Shown here: positions 17,356 through 25,758 of the stretch, in pieces
How positions within the stretch are numbered: position 1 is the stretch's first letter
Layout: the number at the start of each line of letters is the position of its first letter
Source: Bacteroidales bacterium
GTDB taxonomy: Bacteria > Bacteroidota > Bacteroidia > Bacteroidales > F082
Assembly (NCBI GenBank): GCA_900769945.1
Contig: CAAGIO010000022.1
Span: 155,798 to 219,797, forward strand
Direction: 5' to 3'
DNA length: 64,000 nucleotides
Notes under the pieces: model-generated
Databases searched by the model: none
Told to the model about the DNA's origin: nothing
What the model saw: the letters and a program-made list of their open reading frames with translations, nothing else
Translations under genes and position numbers: made by a program

Positions 17356-18609
17356 TTAATAAAGGCTAATGACGTTAGGGGTGAAATTGTTTTTCAGCAT
17401 TTCCAAGATTATGTTGGCGGCTTCAACCTGCTGGTATCCGAAGAAATCGTTGGCCATCTGTATGAGGGTGTTGATTTCGTTAGTGTCTATCTTCTTGTCC
17501 GCCATCATTATTTGAATCAGGTAGATGAAGAGAGCCTCTCTAAGGTTAGGGTTTATCTCCAAAATCTTGTGAGTGGACTGGATAAACATACTTATTATCT
17601 GGTCTTTTTCAAGTTTGAAAATCTCGTTGATAAACTCGCCGGGGAATATTTGAGTGGCAGAGAGCTCGTCAAGGATTATTTCGAGTTCTTTCTCGCTCAT
17701 CTCGCCGTCAGAGTTTGACATGATGATGCCGGCCGAGACGATATAGTCTGTCATATAGACGTCGAGTTCCGAGTTCCTTACCCTCAGGAGGATGGAAATA
17801 AGGTCGTCCATCTCGTTGTTAAGTTCTTGGCGGCTTGTGCCGTCCTTAACGAAGAATTCGCTTTTTGCAAAGATGTTAAGAGCCTCAACCCTGATAGGGT
17901 TTACGGGGTGGACGTCGAAGTTAAGGCCTTTGTCGTTCCTGAAGAAATCGAGGCGTTTTTTGTTATCTTCGATGAAGTTTTCGATATTCATCTTCATCTT
18001 GTCGAAATCAAGGCCGGATGCCATCTTGAAGAAGGCTGAGATACAGACGTTTATGTTAGGCATTGCGAGGAACCCGTAGCGGTCGGCAATGAGCTCGTTG
18101 AGCTGTCCCCACAGCCTTATCTTGTATTGTAGCGTTATCGGGGTCTCTTCCTTGTTTGAATAGACGAAGTCGATAAGCCTTGTCAGCTTGGTGTTGCCGT
18201 TGATAAGGTGTCCCATCTCATGGCCAATGACAAAACGCAGCTCGTCATCTGTCATTAGCTGGACAAGCGATGAGTTCACGTTGATGATGTTAGGTTCCTC
18301 TGGGTTCATTGAGCAGATGGAGTAAGCGTTGACAGAAGAATCGCCTGTCACGTAGAAGTCAATATTGTCCTCGAACCCAAGTTGTTCCTTAATCTCCTGA
18401 AACATATTGTAATAGTGCGGGAGTGTCGCCTGTTCAACCTTGAAGCTGTGTCCTTCAAGAATGCTGCGGAAATAGTTTGTCGGATTCTGTGTCTTTGCCA
18501 TCTCCATCAGTTGTTCGACGATATTTCCTTGTAGTGCGTCGTATATCTGTGAGCTTAGAGAAGACTCAAGAGGAAGACCGTAGTCTTCATGGTTTATGTT
18601 GCATTTCAT
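17356..18609 (-). CDS. M48-type zinc metallopeptidase with C-terminal TerB-like domain
   Basis: A 417-residue protein without signal peptide or clear membrane helix. The zinc motif HEMGH is at residues 130-134 with a likely third ligand Glu172 in NELIADRYG, as in M48 gluzincins. From about residue 290 to the end it is helical and acidic with two similar blocks (SDGEMSEKELEIILDEL and ADKKIDTNEINTLIQMA), the D-x-x-x-x-x-E pattern of TerB-like domains. The soluble form with TerB-like tail differs from membrane HtpX. The ATG at 18609 is chosen because the -7 box at 18625-18632 excludes the longer frame. Its substrate is unknown. Confidence 0.75.
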   Translation of the reverse strand: MKCNINHEDYGLPLESSLSSQIYDALQGNIVEQLMEMAKTQNPTNYFRSILEGHSFKVEQATLPHYYNMFQEIKEQLGFEDNIDFYVTGDSSVNAYSICSMNPEEPNIINVNSSLVQLMTDDELRFVIGHEMGHLINGNTKLTRLIDFVYSNKEETPITLQYKIRLWGQLNELIADRYGFLAMPNINVCISAFFKMASGLDFDKMKMNIENFIEDNKKRLDFFRNDKGLNFDVHPVNPIRVEALNIFAKSEFFVKDGTSRQELNNEMDDLISILLRVRNSELDVYMTDYIVSAGIIMSNSDGEMSEKELEIILDELSATQIFPGEFINEIFKLEKDQIISMFIQSTHKILEINPNLREALFIYLIQIMMADKKIDTNEINTLIQMANDFFGYQQVEAANIILEMLKNNFTPNVISLY

Positions 18610-18624
18610 GTCTTTTATTTTTTG

Positions 18625-18632
18625 CAAATATA
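18625..18632 (-). promoter_or_regulatory. -7 promoter box of the M48 protease gene
   Basis: Minus-strand TATATTTG, a perfect TAnnTTTG, 16 bases before the start codon. Confidence 0.65.
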
Positions 18633-18764
18633 AACTTATTTTTGAGAACCGCGTTTCTTGTCTGAAAAAATATCTAATTTTTTGCAAAGTAAGAGACTTG
18701 TCGTTTTATATGTTAGAAATCTTGTCTCATGAGGACGGACAGAAGGAGAGATGATGATAGGAAT

Positions 18765-18795
18765 AAAAAAGCCCACTGTCTTGTTGACAGCAGGC
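18765..18795 (-). terminator. Terminator after tRNA-Tyr
   Basis: On the minus strand GCCTGCTGTC (18786-18795) pairs with GACAGTGGGC (18771-18780) with G-U pairs, followed by TTTTTT. Confidence 0.88.
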
Positions 18796-18805
18796 GTCTT
18801 ATTTG

Positions 18806-18887
18806 TGGGGGAGGGTGGACTCGAACCACCGAACTCATCCGAGGACAGATTTACAGTCTGTTGCAATTGCCGCTATGCGACTCCCCC
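18806..18887 (-). tRNA. tRNA-Tyr (anticodon GTA)
   Basis: An 82-base type II tRNA with a long variable arm. The acceptor GGGGGAG pairs with CTCCCCC; the anticodon loop CTGTAAA gives GTA; the T arm is GGTGG TTCGAGT CCACC. CCA is not encoded. It has its own promoter and terminator. Confidence 0.95.
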
Positions 18888-18901
18888 TTGGTTTTGCGTT
18901 G

Positions 18902-18909
18902 CAAAAATA
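18902..18909 (-). promoter_or_regulatory. -7 promoter box of tRNA-Tyr
   Basis: Minus-strand TATTTTTG (TAnnTTTG), 15 bases upstream of the tRNA 5' end. Confidence 0.55.
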
Positions 18910-18975
18910 TATAATTTTTCAATACGTTCAACAAAAAAATGCAATCAATATAAAAATATTATAATAGGTTAATTT

Positions 18976-19851
18976 TCAATATATTAGTGTGTATTTTATC
19001 ACTGATGCGGCATGAAAGAAACCAACACTGCTGTCTTTTGGAAAGATATTAGACGGCACATTTGATGATGCTCCCATCATTGGGTTTGTTCCATTTACTG
19101 ACGAAGCACCTAAGATATAAGATGCGTATTCGTTGGGGATAACCGACAGATAAAGGCTTACAGTGTCTCCTTTGTGCAACACTTCAAGGCTGTCTTTCTG
19201 ATTCAAGAAATAAACGGGCATCTCGCCGGCAAGCATTGTCATGAAAGGGCTGTTGAAATATATGCCCGACATTCCTTCCATTGAGAACAACTCGCATTTG
19301 TTCAAGGTGTCGCTACCAAGGATCCTGTCGTTTATTCCAACCTTCACCATATAATAAGCGTCTTTTTCGTCAAGTGTCTGAAAATAAGGATATATGCCGA
19401 GATAATAATCAAACACCATCCCTCCAAAACTGTATTGTTTTATGGTGACGGAGTCGATTTGCTCGACATTATTTCGCATTGTTGACTGTGCGTGATATTG
19501 TTTGTTGCCGTCTTCGTCTGAAAGCTCGACATTGAGGTGATATGTTCGTTCGGGTGTTCCAGCGAACATCTGTGTTGAAAGGTAGTATCCCGGATTGTCG
19601 GTTTCAGCAAACCATATAGTGTCGATATTGTCGTGTACAAAGACTTTAGCGCCCGACACCATCTCCGGTTCTGCTTCAGAATAGAAGTCGGAGGTTCTGC
19701 TGATGACCACCTCTTGATATTTATACTCATCGGTTATTGAGCCGGATATTCCAATCAGACTTTCAAAATCCTGTGGGTCGAACACCATTTCCTCCGTGCA
19801 TGACGACAGTAGGAGCGACAATAATGATATTAATAAGGTGATTCTTTTCAT
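18976..19851 (-). CDS. DUF4249 family lipoprotein
   Basis: A 291-residue lipoprotein with a lipobox at SSC (Cys18). After it come the family features ESLIGISGSITDEYKYQEVVISRTSDF and a beta-rich body (VSGAKVFVHDN, GYYLSTQMFAGTPERTYHLNVELSDEDG). DUF4249 proteins are typically encoded right after a TonB-dependent receptor, as here (11-base gap), and are assumed to be its surface partner, like SusD for SusC. The transported ligand is unknown. Confidence 0.88.
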   Translation of the reverse strand: MKRITLLISLLSLLLSSCTEEMVFDPQDFESLIGISGSITDEYKYQEVVISRTSDFYSEAEPEMVSGAKVFVHDNIDTIWFAETDNPGYYLSTQMFAGTPERTYHLNVELSDEDGNKQYHAQSTMRNNVEQIDSVTIKQYSFGGMVFDYYLGIYPYFQTLDEKDAYYMVKVGINDRILGSDTLNKCELFSMEGMSGIYFNSPFMTMLAGEMPVYFLNQKDSLEVLHKGDTVSLYLSVIPNEYASYILGASSVNGTNPMMGASSNVPSNIFPKDSSVGFFHAASVIKYTLIY

Positions 19852-19862
19852 TATGTTGTGTT

Positions 19863-22190
19863 TTAGTACTTGAAATTGTATGAAATTGAAGGGACAAAAG
19901 AGAACAGGTACATCTTTTCGCCTTGAATGATATTGTTGTCAGACTGGGTGAACATTACTGCCCATGTGTTATGTCGTGCGTAAACGTTGTAAATAGAGAT
20001 GTTCCATTCTCCCTGCCATGTCTTGTGTTTGCGGCATTTCCAAGTAGCGGAGAGGTCTAAGCGGTGATAGTCGGGGTAGCGGTTCTGGTTTCTGTACCCG
20101 TTATAAACCGGATATGTTACGCCATGGTCGGTGTATTTCCCGCAAGGGTATGTCACAGGCTGCCCGGTGTTGTATATCCAGTTGGCGGAGATGTCGAGTC
20201 TGTCGTTGAAGGTGTAGTTTAGCACAATACTGATATTATGGGGTCTGTCGTATGGTGAGCGGTATTCCTTGTCGTGGCTGATGCCCTTCACTGTTCTAAA
20301 TGAGCGGCTATAAGTATAAGATAACCAGCCGGTCAGCCGCCCGTAGTTCTTTCTGATGAGGAACTCTGCTCCATAAGAGCGTCCCTTTCCGACACGCACT
20401 TCGCCATCTATAAGGACATTGCCGTAGAAAAAGGCGTTGTCAGCGAAGTCGATGACGTTTTTGAAGTTTTTATAGAAGATTTCCACTGAAGTCTCAATGT
20501 CGTTGCCTCTGAAATTCCTGAAATATCCGGCGGCGAGCTGGTCGCATTTCTGTGGCTTGATATTTGGACTTGTCGGGAACCACACGTCAAAAGGCAGGCC
20601 TCCCGTCGAGTTCGCCGCTAACTGTGCGTACTGCACTGTCCTTGAATAAGATGCCTTAATAGATGATGTCGCTCCAAGCTGGTATTTTATTGCGAAGCGG
20701 GGCTCGATATTTGCCTGCGTGTGGAACACCTCGCCTCTCTTATAAATAACGGAGTCCGTCATCTGGTAGTTCTCGTCAAATAAATAAAGGGTCTCGTCAC
20801 CGATATTGTTAAACATGGAGAGCCTTATTCCGTATCGTATTGACAGCAGCGGGTTTATTGTGTGTTCGTTGCTGAAGTACAGTGCTGATTCCAACGCCTT
20901 CCGTATTATTGTCTCGTTGGAGCTTACTGAAAGATACATTGCCACGGCTCCGTTTTTATCGTCAAGTTGACCTTGGTTATATCCGTGAAAAGTGGTAGAA
21001 AGGCCGAATTTTGACGTCATCTTGTCATTAATGATATAGGTGAAGTCATATTTGGCGGCGAGGTCTTTTATTCCTGCGGAGACAGAGAACTCGAAAGGGT
21101 CTGAGGAGACGCCTATCTTATATCTATAGTTGGTGTATATCAGAGACAGGTTCGATGTCAGCTTGCTGTTAAAGATGTGGTTCCATCGTGTTGTGAGGCT
21201 GTTGTTACCGTATCCGAAGCCCATGGCGTTCATCATCTCTAAATTGTCGAAACCGTAGTATCCAGAGATAAAAATGCGGTTGTTATTGTTAATAATGTGT
21301 GTTATTTTTGCGTTTATGTCATAGAAATGAAGGCGGGCGTCCTTGATGTCATCTATTAATAAAGGTGCGAGAACTCCGCCGTATGTCAAGCGTCCCGCGA
21401 GCATTAAAGAGGTGCGCTGTTTGTTCATCGGGGAGTTAATCATGAGTCTGCTTGTGAGTACTCCGATGCCTCCGTTAAGTGTGAGTCTGTCGGGTATCTC
21501 GTCAATGGTCCTGACGTCTAAAACAGATGATAGTCTGTTGTCGAAGGAGGCGGGTATGTCGCCTTTGTAAAGTGTGGCTTCTTTAATAGCATCGTTGTTG
21601 AAAACGGAGAAGAATCCGATGAAATGAGAAGGGTTATATATTGTTGCGTCATCGAGAATGATGAGGTTCTGGTCCGGGGAGCCGCCTCTCACGGCGAAGC
21701 CTGATGAGCCTTCCGATGCCGCCTGCACTCCGGGCAGCATCTGTATAGCCTTGATGACGTCAGTCTCTCCCATCAGCGCCGGAATCTTTCTGATTCTTAT
21801 CATGTCAAGTTTCTGTGTGCTCATCGCCAGCTCCTTGACGTTGGCGTCTTTCTTTTTGCTCGTTATCAACACCTTATCAAGTATCTGGCTTTCCATAGAA
21901 AGGTTGATGTTCACTCGTTTGCGGCTGTTTGTGACGATGACCCTCTCCTCCAAAGTCTTATATCCAAGGAACGAGTATCTGACAAGGTGTGAGCCAGGCT
22001 GAAGGTGCAGTTCGTAATAACCGTTTTCGTTGCTCGTGCTGCCGATTTGTAGTGAGTCGATGTATATTGCTGCATCAAAAAGCGGCTCGCCTGTCGCTTC
22101 ATCTCTGATGGTACCGAAAATAGCAGTCTGCTGCCCGATGACATCACACATCAGCAATAACATAGCTAATATTGAAAACAGTTTCTTCAT
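19863..22190 (-). CDS. TonB-dependent receptor with CarboxypepD_reg-like domain
   Basis: A 775-residue outer-membrane receptor. A signal peptide (MKKLFSILAMLLLMCDVIGQ) is followed by a carboxypeptidase-regulatory-like domain (about 24-105: TIRDEATGEPLFDAAIYIDSL). Next come the plug (about 125-230: MLPGVQAASEGSSGFAVRGG, then NLIILDDATIYNP) and a beta-barrel ending in an aromatic residue (SYNFKY). It imports an unknown ligand using TonB energy. It heads a two-gene operon with the DUF4249 lipoprotein. Length is shorter than SusC-type receptors (about 1,000), as usual for this DUF4249-linked group. Confidence 0.93.
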   Translation of the reverse strand: MKKLFSILAMLLLMCDVIGQQTAIFGTIRDEATGEPLFDAAIYIDSLQIGSTSNENGYYELHLQPGSHLVRYSFLGYKTLEERVIVTNSRKRVNINLSMESQILDKVLITSKKKDANVKELAMSTQKLDMIRIRKIPALMGETDVIKAIQMLPGVQAASEGSSGFAVRGGSPDQNLIILDDATIYNPSHFIGFFSVFNNDAIKEATLYKGDIPASFDNRLSSVLDVRTIDEIPDRLTLNGGIGVLTSRLMINSPMNKQRTSLMLAGRLTYGGVLAPLLIDDIKDARLHFYDINAKITHIINNNNRIFISGYYGFDNLEMMNAMGFGYGNNSLTTRWNHIFNSKLTSNLSLIYTNYRYKIGVSSDPFEFSVSAGIKDLAAKYDFTYIINDKMTSKFGLSTTFHGYNQGQLDDKNGAVAMYLSVSSNETIIRKALESALYFSNEHTINPLLSIRYGIRLSMFNNIGDETLYLFDENYQMTDSVIYKRGEVFHTQANIEPRFAIKYQLGATSSIKASYSRTVQYAQLAANSTGGLPFDVWFPTSPNIKPQKCDQLAAGYFRNFRGNDIETSVEIFYKNFKNVIDFADNAFFYGNVLIDGEVRVGKGRSYGAEFLIRKNYGRLTGWLSYTYSRSFRTVKGISHDKEYRSPYDRPHNISIVLNYTFNDRLDISANWIYNTGQPVTYPCGKYTDHGVTYPVYNGYRNQNRYPDYHRLDLSATWKCRKHKTWQGEWNISIYNVYARHNTWAVMFTQSDNNIIQGEKMYLFSFVPSISYNFKY

Positions 22191-22209
22191 TATCTCAAAA
22201 AATTGTCGC

Positions 22210-22217
22210 CAAAATTA
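22210..22217 (-). promoter_or_regulatory. -7 promoter box of the TonB receptor operon
   Basis: Minus-strand TAATTTTG, fitting TAnnTTTG, 20 bases before the start codon. Confidence 0.5.
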
Positions 22218-22283
22218 CAAATATTATTTGAGAGAGACACTCTACAATGAAAGATTTTTGTGTTAATCTTTTTTAAGAAAATG

Positions 22284-22314
22284 TTGTCAGTATTGAAAAA
22301 AAACCTCATTTTTG
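22284..22314 (+). promoter_or_regulatory. Possible promoter of patB
   Basis: TTG at 22284-22286 and CATTTTTG at 22307-22314 are 20 bases apart; the -7 box deviates by C for T at its first base. It lies 16 bases before the ATG. Confidence 0.4.
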
Positions 22315-22330
22315 TAAAAAAAAGAAAGAT

Positions 22331-23494
22331 ATGCAATATAACTTTGATGAGATTATTGAACGTGTTGGCACTGAGAGTGTTAAATATGATTTGAGGGAGA
22401 AGGTGTTCGGCAGGTCTGACGTTATTCCGATGTGGGTTGCTGACATGGACTTCAGGACTCCCGACTTTATTAGAGATGCTGTCGTTAAGAGGGCAGGAGG
22501 AGATGTTTACGGCTATACATTCCGTGAAGACGAGTATTACGATGCTGTGGCGAGATGGATTACGCGCCGTCACGGCTGGAAGGTGGAGCGTGAGTGGATA
22601 AGTTACACTCCGGGTGTTGTCAGTGCTATTAACATGGCTGTGCTGTCGATGACCAAGGAAGGTGACAGGGTGATAATACAGCCTCCCGTATATCCGCCAT
22701 TTTTCCATGCTGTGAAGGGACATAACAGGACGCTTGTAGAGAATCCTCTTATTGAGACGGAAGACGGTTTTGTGATGGATTATGAGCTTCTTGAGGAGCA
22801 GGCGAAGACGGCCAAGATGCTTATTCTGAGTAATCCGCATAACCCCGTGGGACGTTGTTGGAGCAGGGAAGAGCTTGAACGTTTGGGAGACATCTGTATG
22901 AGGAACAATGTCTTAGTGTTTTCAGATGAGATACATTGTGACCTTGTGCTTCCCGGATTCAGGCACACTCCTTTCGCTTCCGTCAGGGCTGACTTCAAGG
23001 AGAGGTGTATTACGGCGCATGCGGCGAGTAAGACGTTCAATATTGCGGGCTTGGCAACGTCGTCGGTCATAATACCCAACGGAGAGATGAGGGCGCGTTT
23101 TGAGGGATATGTTCATTCCTTGGAGGTGGACCTCGGAAACATCTTCGGCAAGATAGCCACAAAAGCGGCAATGGAGAAAGGGGAGGAGTGGCTTGACCAG
23201 CTGCTGTGTTATCTTAAGGGAAATATCGATTATGCTGTTGAATATCTTCGTGCTGAGATGCCGAGGGTGAGGGTGCATAAGCCGCAGGCAACGTATATGT
23301 TGTGGCTTGACTTCTCATCATATAACTTGAGTAACAAGGAGTTGAATGAAAAGATGGTGTTTGGTGCCGGTGTGGGCATGAACAACGGCATTGAGTTTGG
23401 TGTTGAGGGGGAGAGCTGTCTTAGAATGAATTTAGCGTGTCCGAGGAGCGTTATCGAGAGTGCTTTAAGGAGGATTAGGAAGGCATTTGGTTAA
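22331..23494 (+). CDS. patB: MalY/PatB-family PLP-dependent cystathionine beta-lyase / aminotransferase
   Basis: A 387-residue fold-type I PLP enzyme. The N-terminal phrase VIPMWVADMDFRTPDFI and the motif SNPHNPVGRCWSREEL are family hallmarks; the Schiff-base lysine is K234 in AASKTFNIAG, and SDEIHCDLV carries the ring-contacting Asp. Family members cleave cystathionine or cysteine conjugates (C-S lyase) and can transaminate. The exact substrate is not readable. It is transcribed alone, divergently from the TonB receptor, and ends at a strong bidirectional terminator. Confidence 0.9.
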   Translation: MQYNFDEIIERVGTESVKYDLREKVFGRSDVIPMWVADMDFRTPDFIRDAVVKRAGGDVYGYTFREDEYYDAVARWITRRHGWKVEREWISYTPGVVSAINMAVLSMTKEGDRVIIQPPVYPPFFHAVKGHNRTLVENPLIETEDGFVMDYELLEEQAKTAKMLILSNPHNPVGRCWSREELERLGDICMRNNVLVFSDEIHCDLVLPGFRHTPFASVRADFKERCITAHAASKTFNIAGLATSSVIIPNGEMRARFEGYVHSLEVDLGNIFGKIATKAAMEKGEEWLDQLLCYLKGNIDYAVEYLRAEMPRVRVHKPQATYMLWLDFSSYNLSNKELNEKMVFGAGVGMNNGIEFGVEGESCLRMNLACPRSVIESALRRIRKAFG

Positions 23495-23518
23495 TGACGT
23501 ACACCTCCGGCAGCGCAC

Positions 23519-23560
23519 GACACAAAAAAAGGGAGTCTTTTGAACTCCCTTTTTTGTGTC
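23519..23560. terminator. Bidirectional terminator between patB and the tRNA operon
   Basis: A long palindrome (core GGGAGT / ACTCCC, extended by GACACAAAAAAA / TTTTTTGTGTC) has T-runs on both strands. It can end patB on the plus strand and the tRNA operon on the minus strand; its stem overlaps the last bases of the first tRNA-Pro. Confidence 0.9.
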
Positions 23561-23633
23561 GGGGTAGCAGGATTCGAACCTGCGACCCCCTGCTCCCAAA
23601 GCAGGTGCGCTAGCCGGACTGCGCTATGCCCCG
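23559..23633 (-). tRNA. tRNA-Pro (anticodon TGG), copy 1
   Basis: A 75-base cloverleaf: acceptor CGGGGCA / TACCCCG, anticodon stem CCTGC/GCAGG with loop TTTGGGA (TGG), T arm GCAGG TTCGAAT CCTGC. The acceptor has a C6-A67 mismatch. It is identical to copy 2 at 23648-23722. CCA is not encoded. It is the last gene of the Ser-Pro-Pro tRNA operon. Confidence 0.95.
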
Positions 23634-23647
23634 AAACCACATTTCCG

Positions 23648-23722
23648 TCGGGGTAGCAGGATTCGAACCTGCGACCCCCTGCTCCCAAAGCAGGTGCGCT
23701 AGCCGGACTGCGCTATGCCCCG
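23648..23722 (-). tRNA. tRNA-Pro (anticodon TGG), copy 2
   Basis: Base-for-base identical to the tRNA at 23559-23633, including the C6-A67 acceptor mismatch, and separated from it by 14 bases. This points to a recent tandem duplication or active gene conversion. Confidence 0.95.
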
Positions 23723-23730
23723 ATTTTACG

Positions 23731-23818
23731 CGGAGAAGGGGGGATTCGAACCCCCGGTAGCCTTAGGGGCTACGACAGTTTAGCAAACTGTTGGTTTCAG
23801 CCACTCACCCACCTCTCC
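23731..23818 (-). tRNA. tRNA-Ser (anticodon GCT)
   Basis: An 88-base type II tRNA: acceptor GGAGAGG / CTTCTCC, anticodon stem ACAGT/ACTGT with loop TTGCTAA (GCT), a long variable arm (GTAGCC...GGCTAC) and T arm GGGGG TTCGAAT CCCCC. It is the first gene of the Ser-Pro-Pro operon. Confidence 0.95.
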
Positions 23819-23839
23819 GTGTTCTGTGGTTTTGCGCTG

Positions 23840-23869
23840 CAAAGGTACGTCATTTTTTCTTATATGCAA
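23840..23869 (-). promoter_or_regulatory. Promoter of the tRNA Ser-Pro-Pro operon
   Basis: On the minus strand, TTG (23867-23869), a 19-base spacer and the -7 box TACCTTTG (23840-23847) match the Bacteroidota -33/-7 layout. Confidence 0.75.
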
Positions 23870-23907
23870 CATATTTTTTAAAATATTTTTTATCTTATAA
23901 AATCATA

Positions 23908-23935
23908 TTGATTATTAAATATTTGTGTATTTTTG
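23908..23935 (+). promoter_or_regulatory. Promoter of the alkaline phosphatase gene
   Basis: TTG (23908-23910), 17 bases, then TATTTTTG (23928-23935), 15 bases before the ATG. No recognisable Pho-box type repeat was seen. Confidence 0.6.
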
Positions 23936-23950
23936 CAAAAAATTTTATAT

Positions 23951-25027
23951 ATGAAATACAACGTTTTATCTGCTTTTTTTATGCTATTTTTAGCATTTTG
24001 TGCAACTTCTTGTTGCTCGAACGACGAAAAATGCTCCTCTCAACAGCCCCAAAATGTAGTGCTTATGATAGGAGACGGAATGAGTATCCCCCAGATTTAT
24101 GCCCTGATGATGACCGAGGATTCTCCAACGGCTTTTCAAAGATTCCCGTTCTCCGGTCTCGCCGTATCAAAGTCGGCATCTAACGAGATTACTGACTCTG
24201 CCGCCGGTGGCACCGCCATCGCCACAGGTCATAAGACGAATAACCATATTATAGGTATGGATGCAGACAGCGTCAGTGTGCCGAGCCTTCTCGATATTAT
24301 GGCAGAGAAAGGCAAGAAAACCGGTGTCGTGGTCACAAGCTATGTCACCCACGCTACCCCGGCATCATTTGTCGCCCACACCCCCAACAGGAACAAGTAC
24401 GAAGATATCGCCTTGCAGATCTCCGAAAGATCAGACGTTGACATCATCATCGGCGGCGGTAAGAAACACTTTATTAATAGGAGCGACAGCCTTGACCTCT
24501 TGGAGAAGATGAGACAAGACGGCTGGAACGTGTGCGACTCGTTGGGACAGCTGACCGACTTTAATGAAAAGACTATTGTGCTGGCTGAAATGTCACATCT
24601 CAAAAAAGCCCCTCAGCGTGGCGACTTTCTTCCTGACGCCACATCACTCGCCCTACAGTCCCTTTCTAATGAAAACGGTTTCTTCCTCATGGTCGAAGGC
24701 TCACAAATCGACTTCGCAGGACATAATAACGACTCCACCTATCTCGTTGACGAGATGCGCGACTTTAACAAGACTATCAATGTGGTGCTCGACTTTGCAG
24801 AGAAAAACCCTAACACTCTCGTCATAGTTACAGCTGACCATGAGACCGGCGGCCTTACCATGATCGACAGGAAAGGCAAATATACTGATGTTGAGTTTGA
24901 ATTCACAACAGGCAGCCACACGCCTCTTCTCGTCCCGGTGTTCGCATTCGGGCCAGGAGCCGAACATTTCTCCGGCATCATGGACAATACTGATATTATG
25001 AAAAAGGTTCTAAGCCTTGTGAAATAA
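23951..25027 (+). CDS. Alkaline phosphatase, lipoprotein
   Basis: A 358-residue exported phosphomonoesterase of the PhoA superfamily. The signal ends in a lipobox (CATSC, Cys21). The metal site opens with MIGDGMS (Asp42); the phosphorylated nucleophile is Ser83 in TDSAAGGTAIATGHKT; VVTSYVTHATPASF, VEGSQIDFAGH and VTADHETGGL hold the remaining metal ligands. It is shorter than E. coli PhoA (about 470) because loop regions are absent. It releases phosphate from organic esters at the cell surface or in the periplasm. The ATG at 23951 follows the -7 box; the frame to 23933 overlaps that box. Confidence 0.93.
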   Translation: MKYNVLSAFFMLFLAFCATSCCSNDEKCSSQQPQNVVLMIGDGMSIPQIYALMMTEDSPTAFQRFPFSGLAVSKSASNEITDSAAGGTAIATGHKTNNHIIGMDADSVSVPSLLDIMAEKGKKTGVVVTSYVTHATPASFVAHTPNRNKYEDIALQISERSDVDIIIGGGKKHFINRSDSLDLLEKMRQDGWNVCDSLGQLTDFNEKTIVLAEMSHLKKAPQRGDFLPDATSLALQSLSNENGFFLMVEGSQIDFAGHNNDSTYLVDEMRDFNKTINVVLDFAEKNPNTLVIVTADHETGGLTMIDRKGKYTDVEFEFTTGSHTPLLVPVFAFGPGAEHFSGIMDNTDIMKKVLSLVK

Positions 25028-25050
25028 CTGATTTCTCGATAATAAATAAT

Positions 25051-25080
25051 AAAAAAACCTCCGAAAGGAGGTTTTTTTTT
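25051..25080. terminator. Bidirectional terminator
   Basis: Stem AACCTCC / GGAGGTT with loop GAAA is flanked by A7 on the left and T9 on the right, so it can stop the phosphatase transcript and the convergent DUF3332 transcript. Confidence 0.9.
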
Positions 25081-25099
25081 AACAAATATTTCTTAATGA

Positions 25100-25600
25100 T
25101 TATTTTGCTAATTCAGCGCGGAATTCGTTAACACCGTTCTGTGAGAGCTCAACAACTTTTGAAGTCTCGCCTAAATTGACGCAAACGTGGTTGTCGTCAG
25201 TGTAGATGAACATGACGTCTTTTTTGTCGCCCTGTTTTACATACCATACGCCGTCTTCCTGAACGAATTGAACCATCTGGTCGTCCTTTGTGATTGTGTA
25301 GCCGTTCTCATCAGCCTCAACAATGTATTTCCCATTCTCTGTGTCAACTGTCTGAGTGTTTGCTGCGACAGGATTGTTGCCAGTCCAGAACTCGATGGAG
25401 TTGAGAACTACTGCGTCAACCCACAAGCACACCTCATAAACAGGAACAATGCAAGAAGCGAAGAACAAAACCTCGTTAAGCCATTTGTCGCCGAGAGACT
25501 TGTTGAAACCATAATACTTCTTTGTCAAATTAAATGATCCCATGCATGATGACATGAAGATTGTTGCAACTAATGCAAGCGTGATAAATACTTTTTTCAT
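25100..25600 (-). CDS. DUF3332 family lipoprotein
   Basis: A 166-residue protein with a lipoprotein signal (lipobox MSSC) and the DUF3332 hallmark segments GSFNLTKKYYGFNKSLGDKWLNEVLFF and VPVYEVCLWVDAVVLNSIEFWTGNNP. The last third is beta-rich (YTITKDDQMVQFVQEDGVWYV). The function is unknown; it is probably anchored in an envelope membrane. The ATG at 25600 is preferred over the longer frame because of the -7 box at 25624-25631. Confidence 0.88.
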   Translation of the reverse strand: MKKVFITLALVATIFMSSCMGSFNLTKKYYGFNKSLGDKWLNEVLFFASCIVPVYEVCLWVDAVVLNSIEFWTGNNPVAANTQTVDTENGKYIVEADENGYTITKDDQMVQFVQEDGVWYVKQGDKKDVMFIYTDDNHVCVNLGETSKVVELSQNGVNEFRAELAK

Positions 25601-25623
25601 TTTTTTAATTTTAGATTTGCTTG

Positions 25624-25631
25624 CAAAAATA
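25624..25631 (-). promoter_or_regulatory. -7 promoter box of the DUF3332 gene
   Basis: Minus-strand TATTTTTG, 23 bases before the start codon. Confidence 0.6.
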
Positions 25632-25696
25632 CTAATTATTTTAAAAGACAAAAAATTTTTTGTTAATAAATGTGTGATATATTTATTTTTTATAAC

Positions 25697-25704
25697 TATA
25701 TTTG
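25697..25704 (+). promoter_or_regulatory. -7 promoter box of the RRM gene
   Basis: TATATTTG (TAnnTTTG), 54 bases before the ATG, leaving a leader of about 50 bases that could itself be regulated. Confidence 0.55.
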
Positions 25705-25758
25705 CAGATGAATTAATTAATTTGTTGAAAAGCAAAGTGTTAACAAATACCTACTTGT

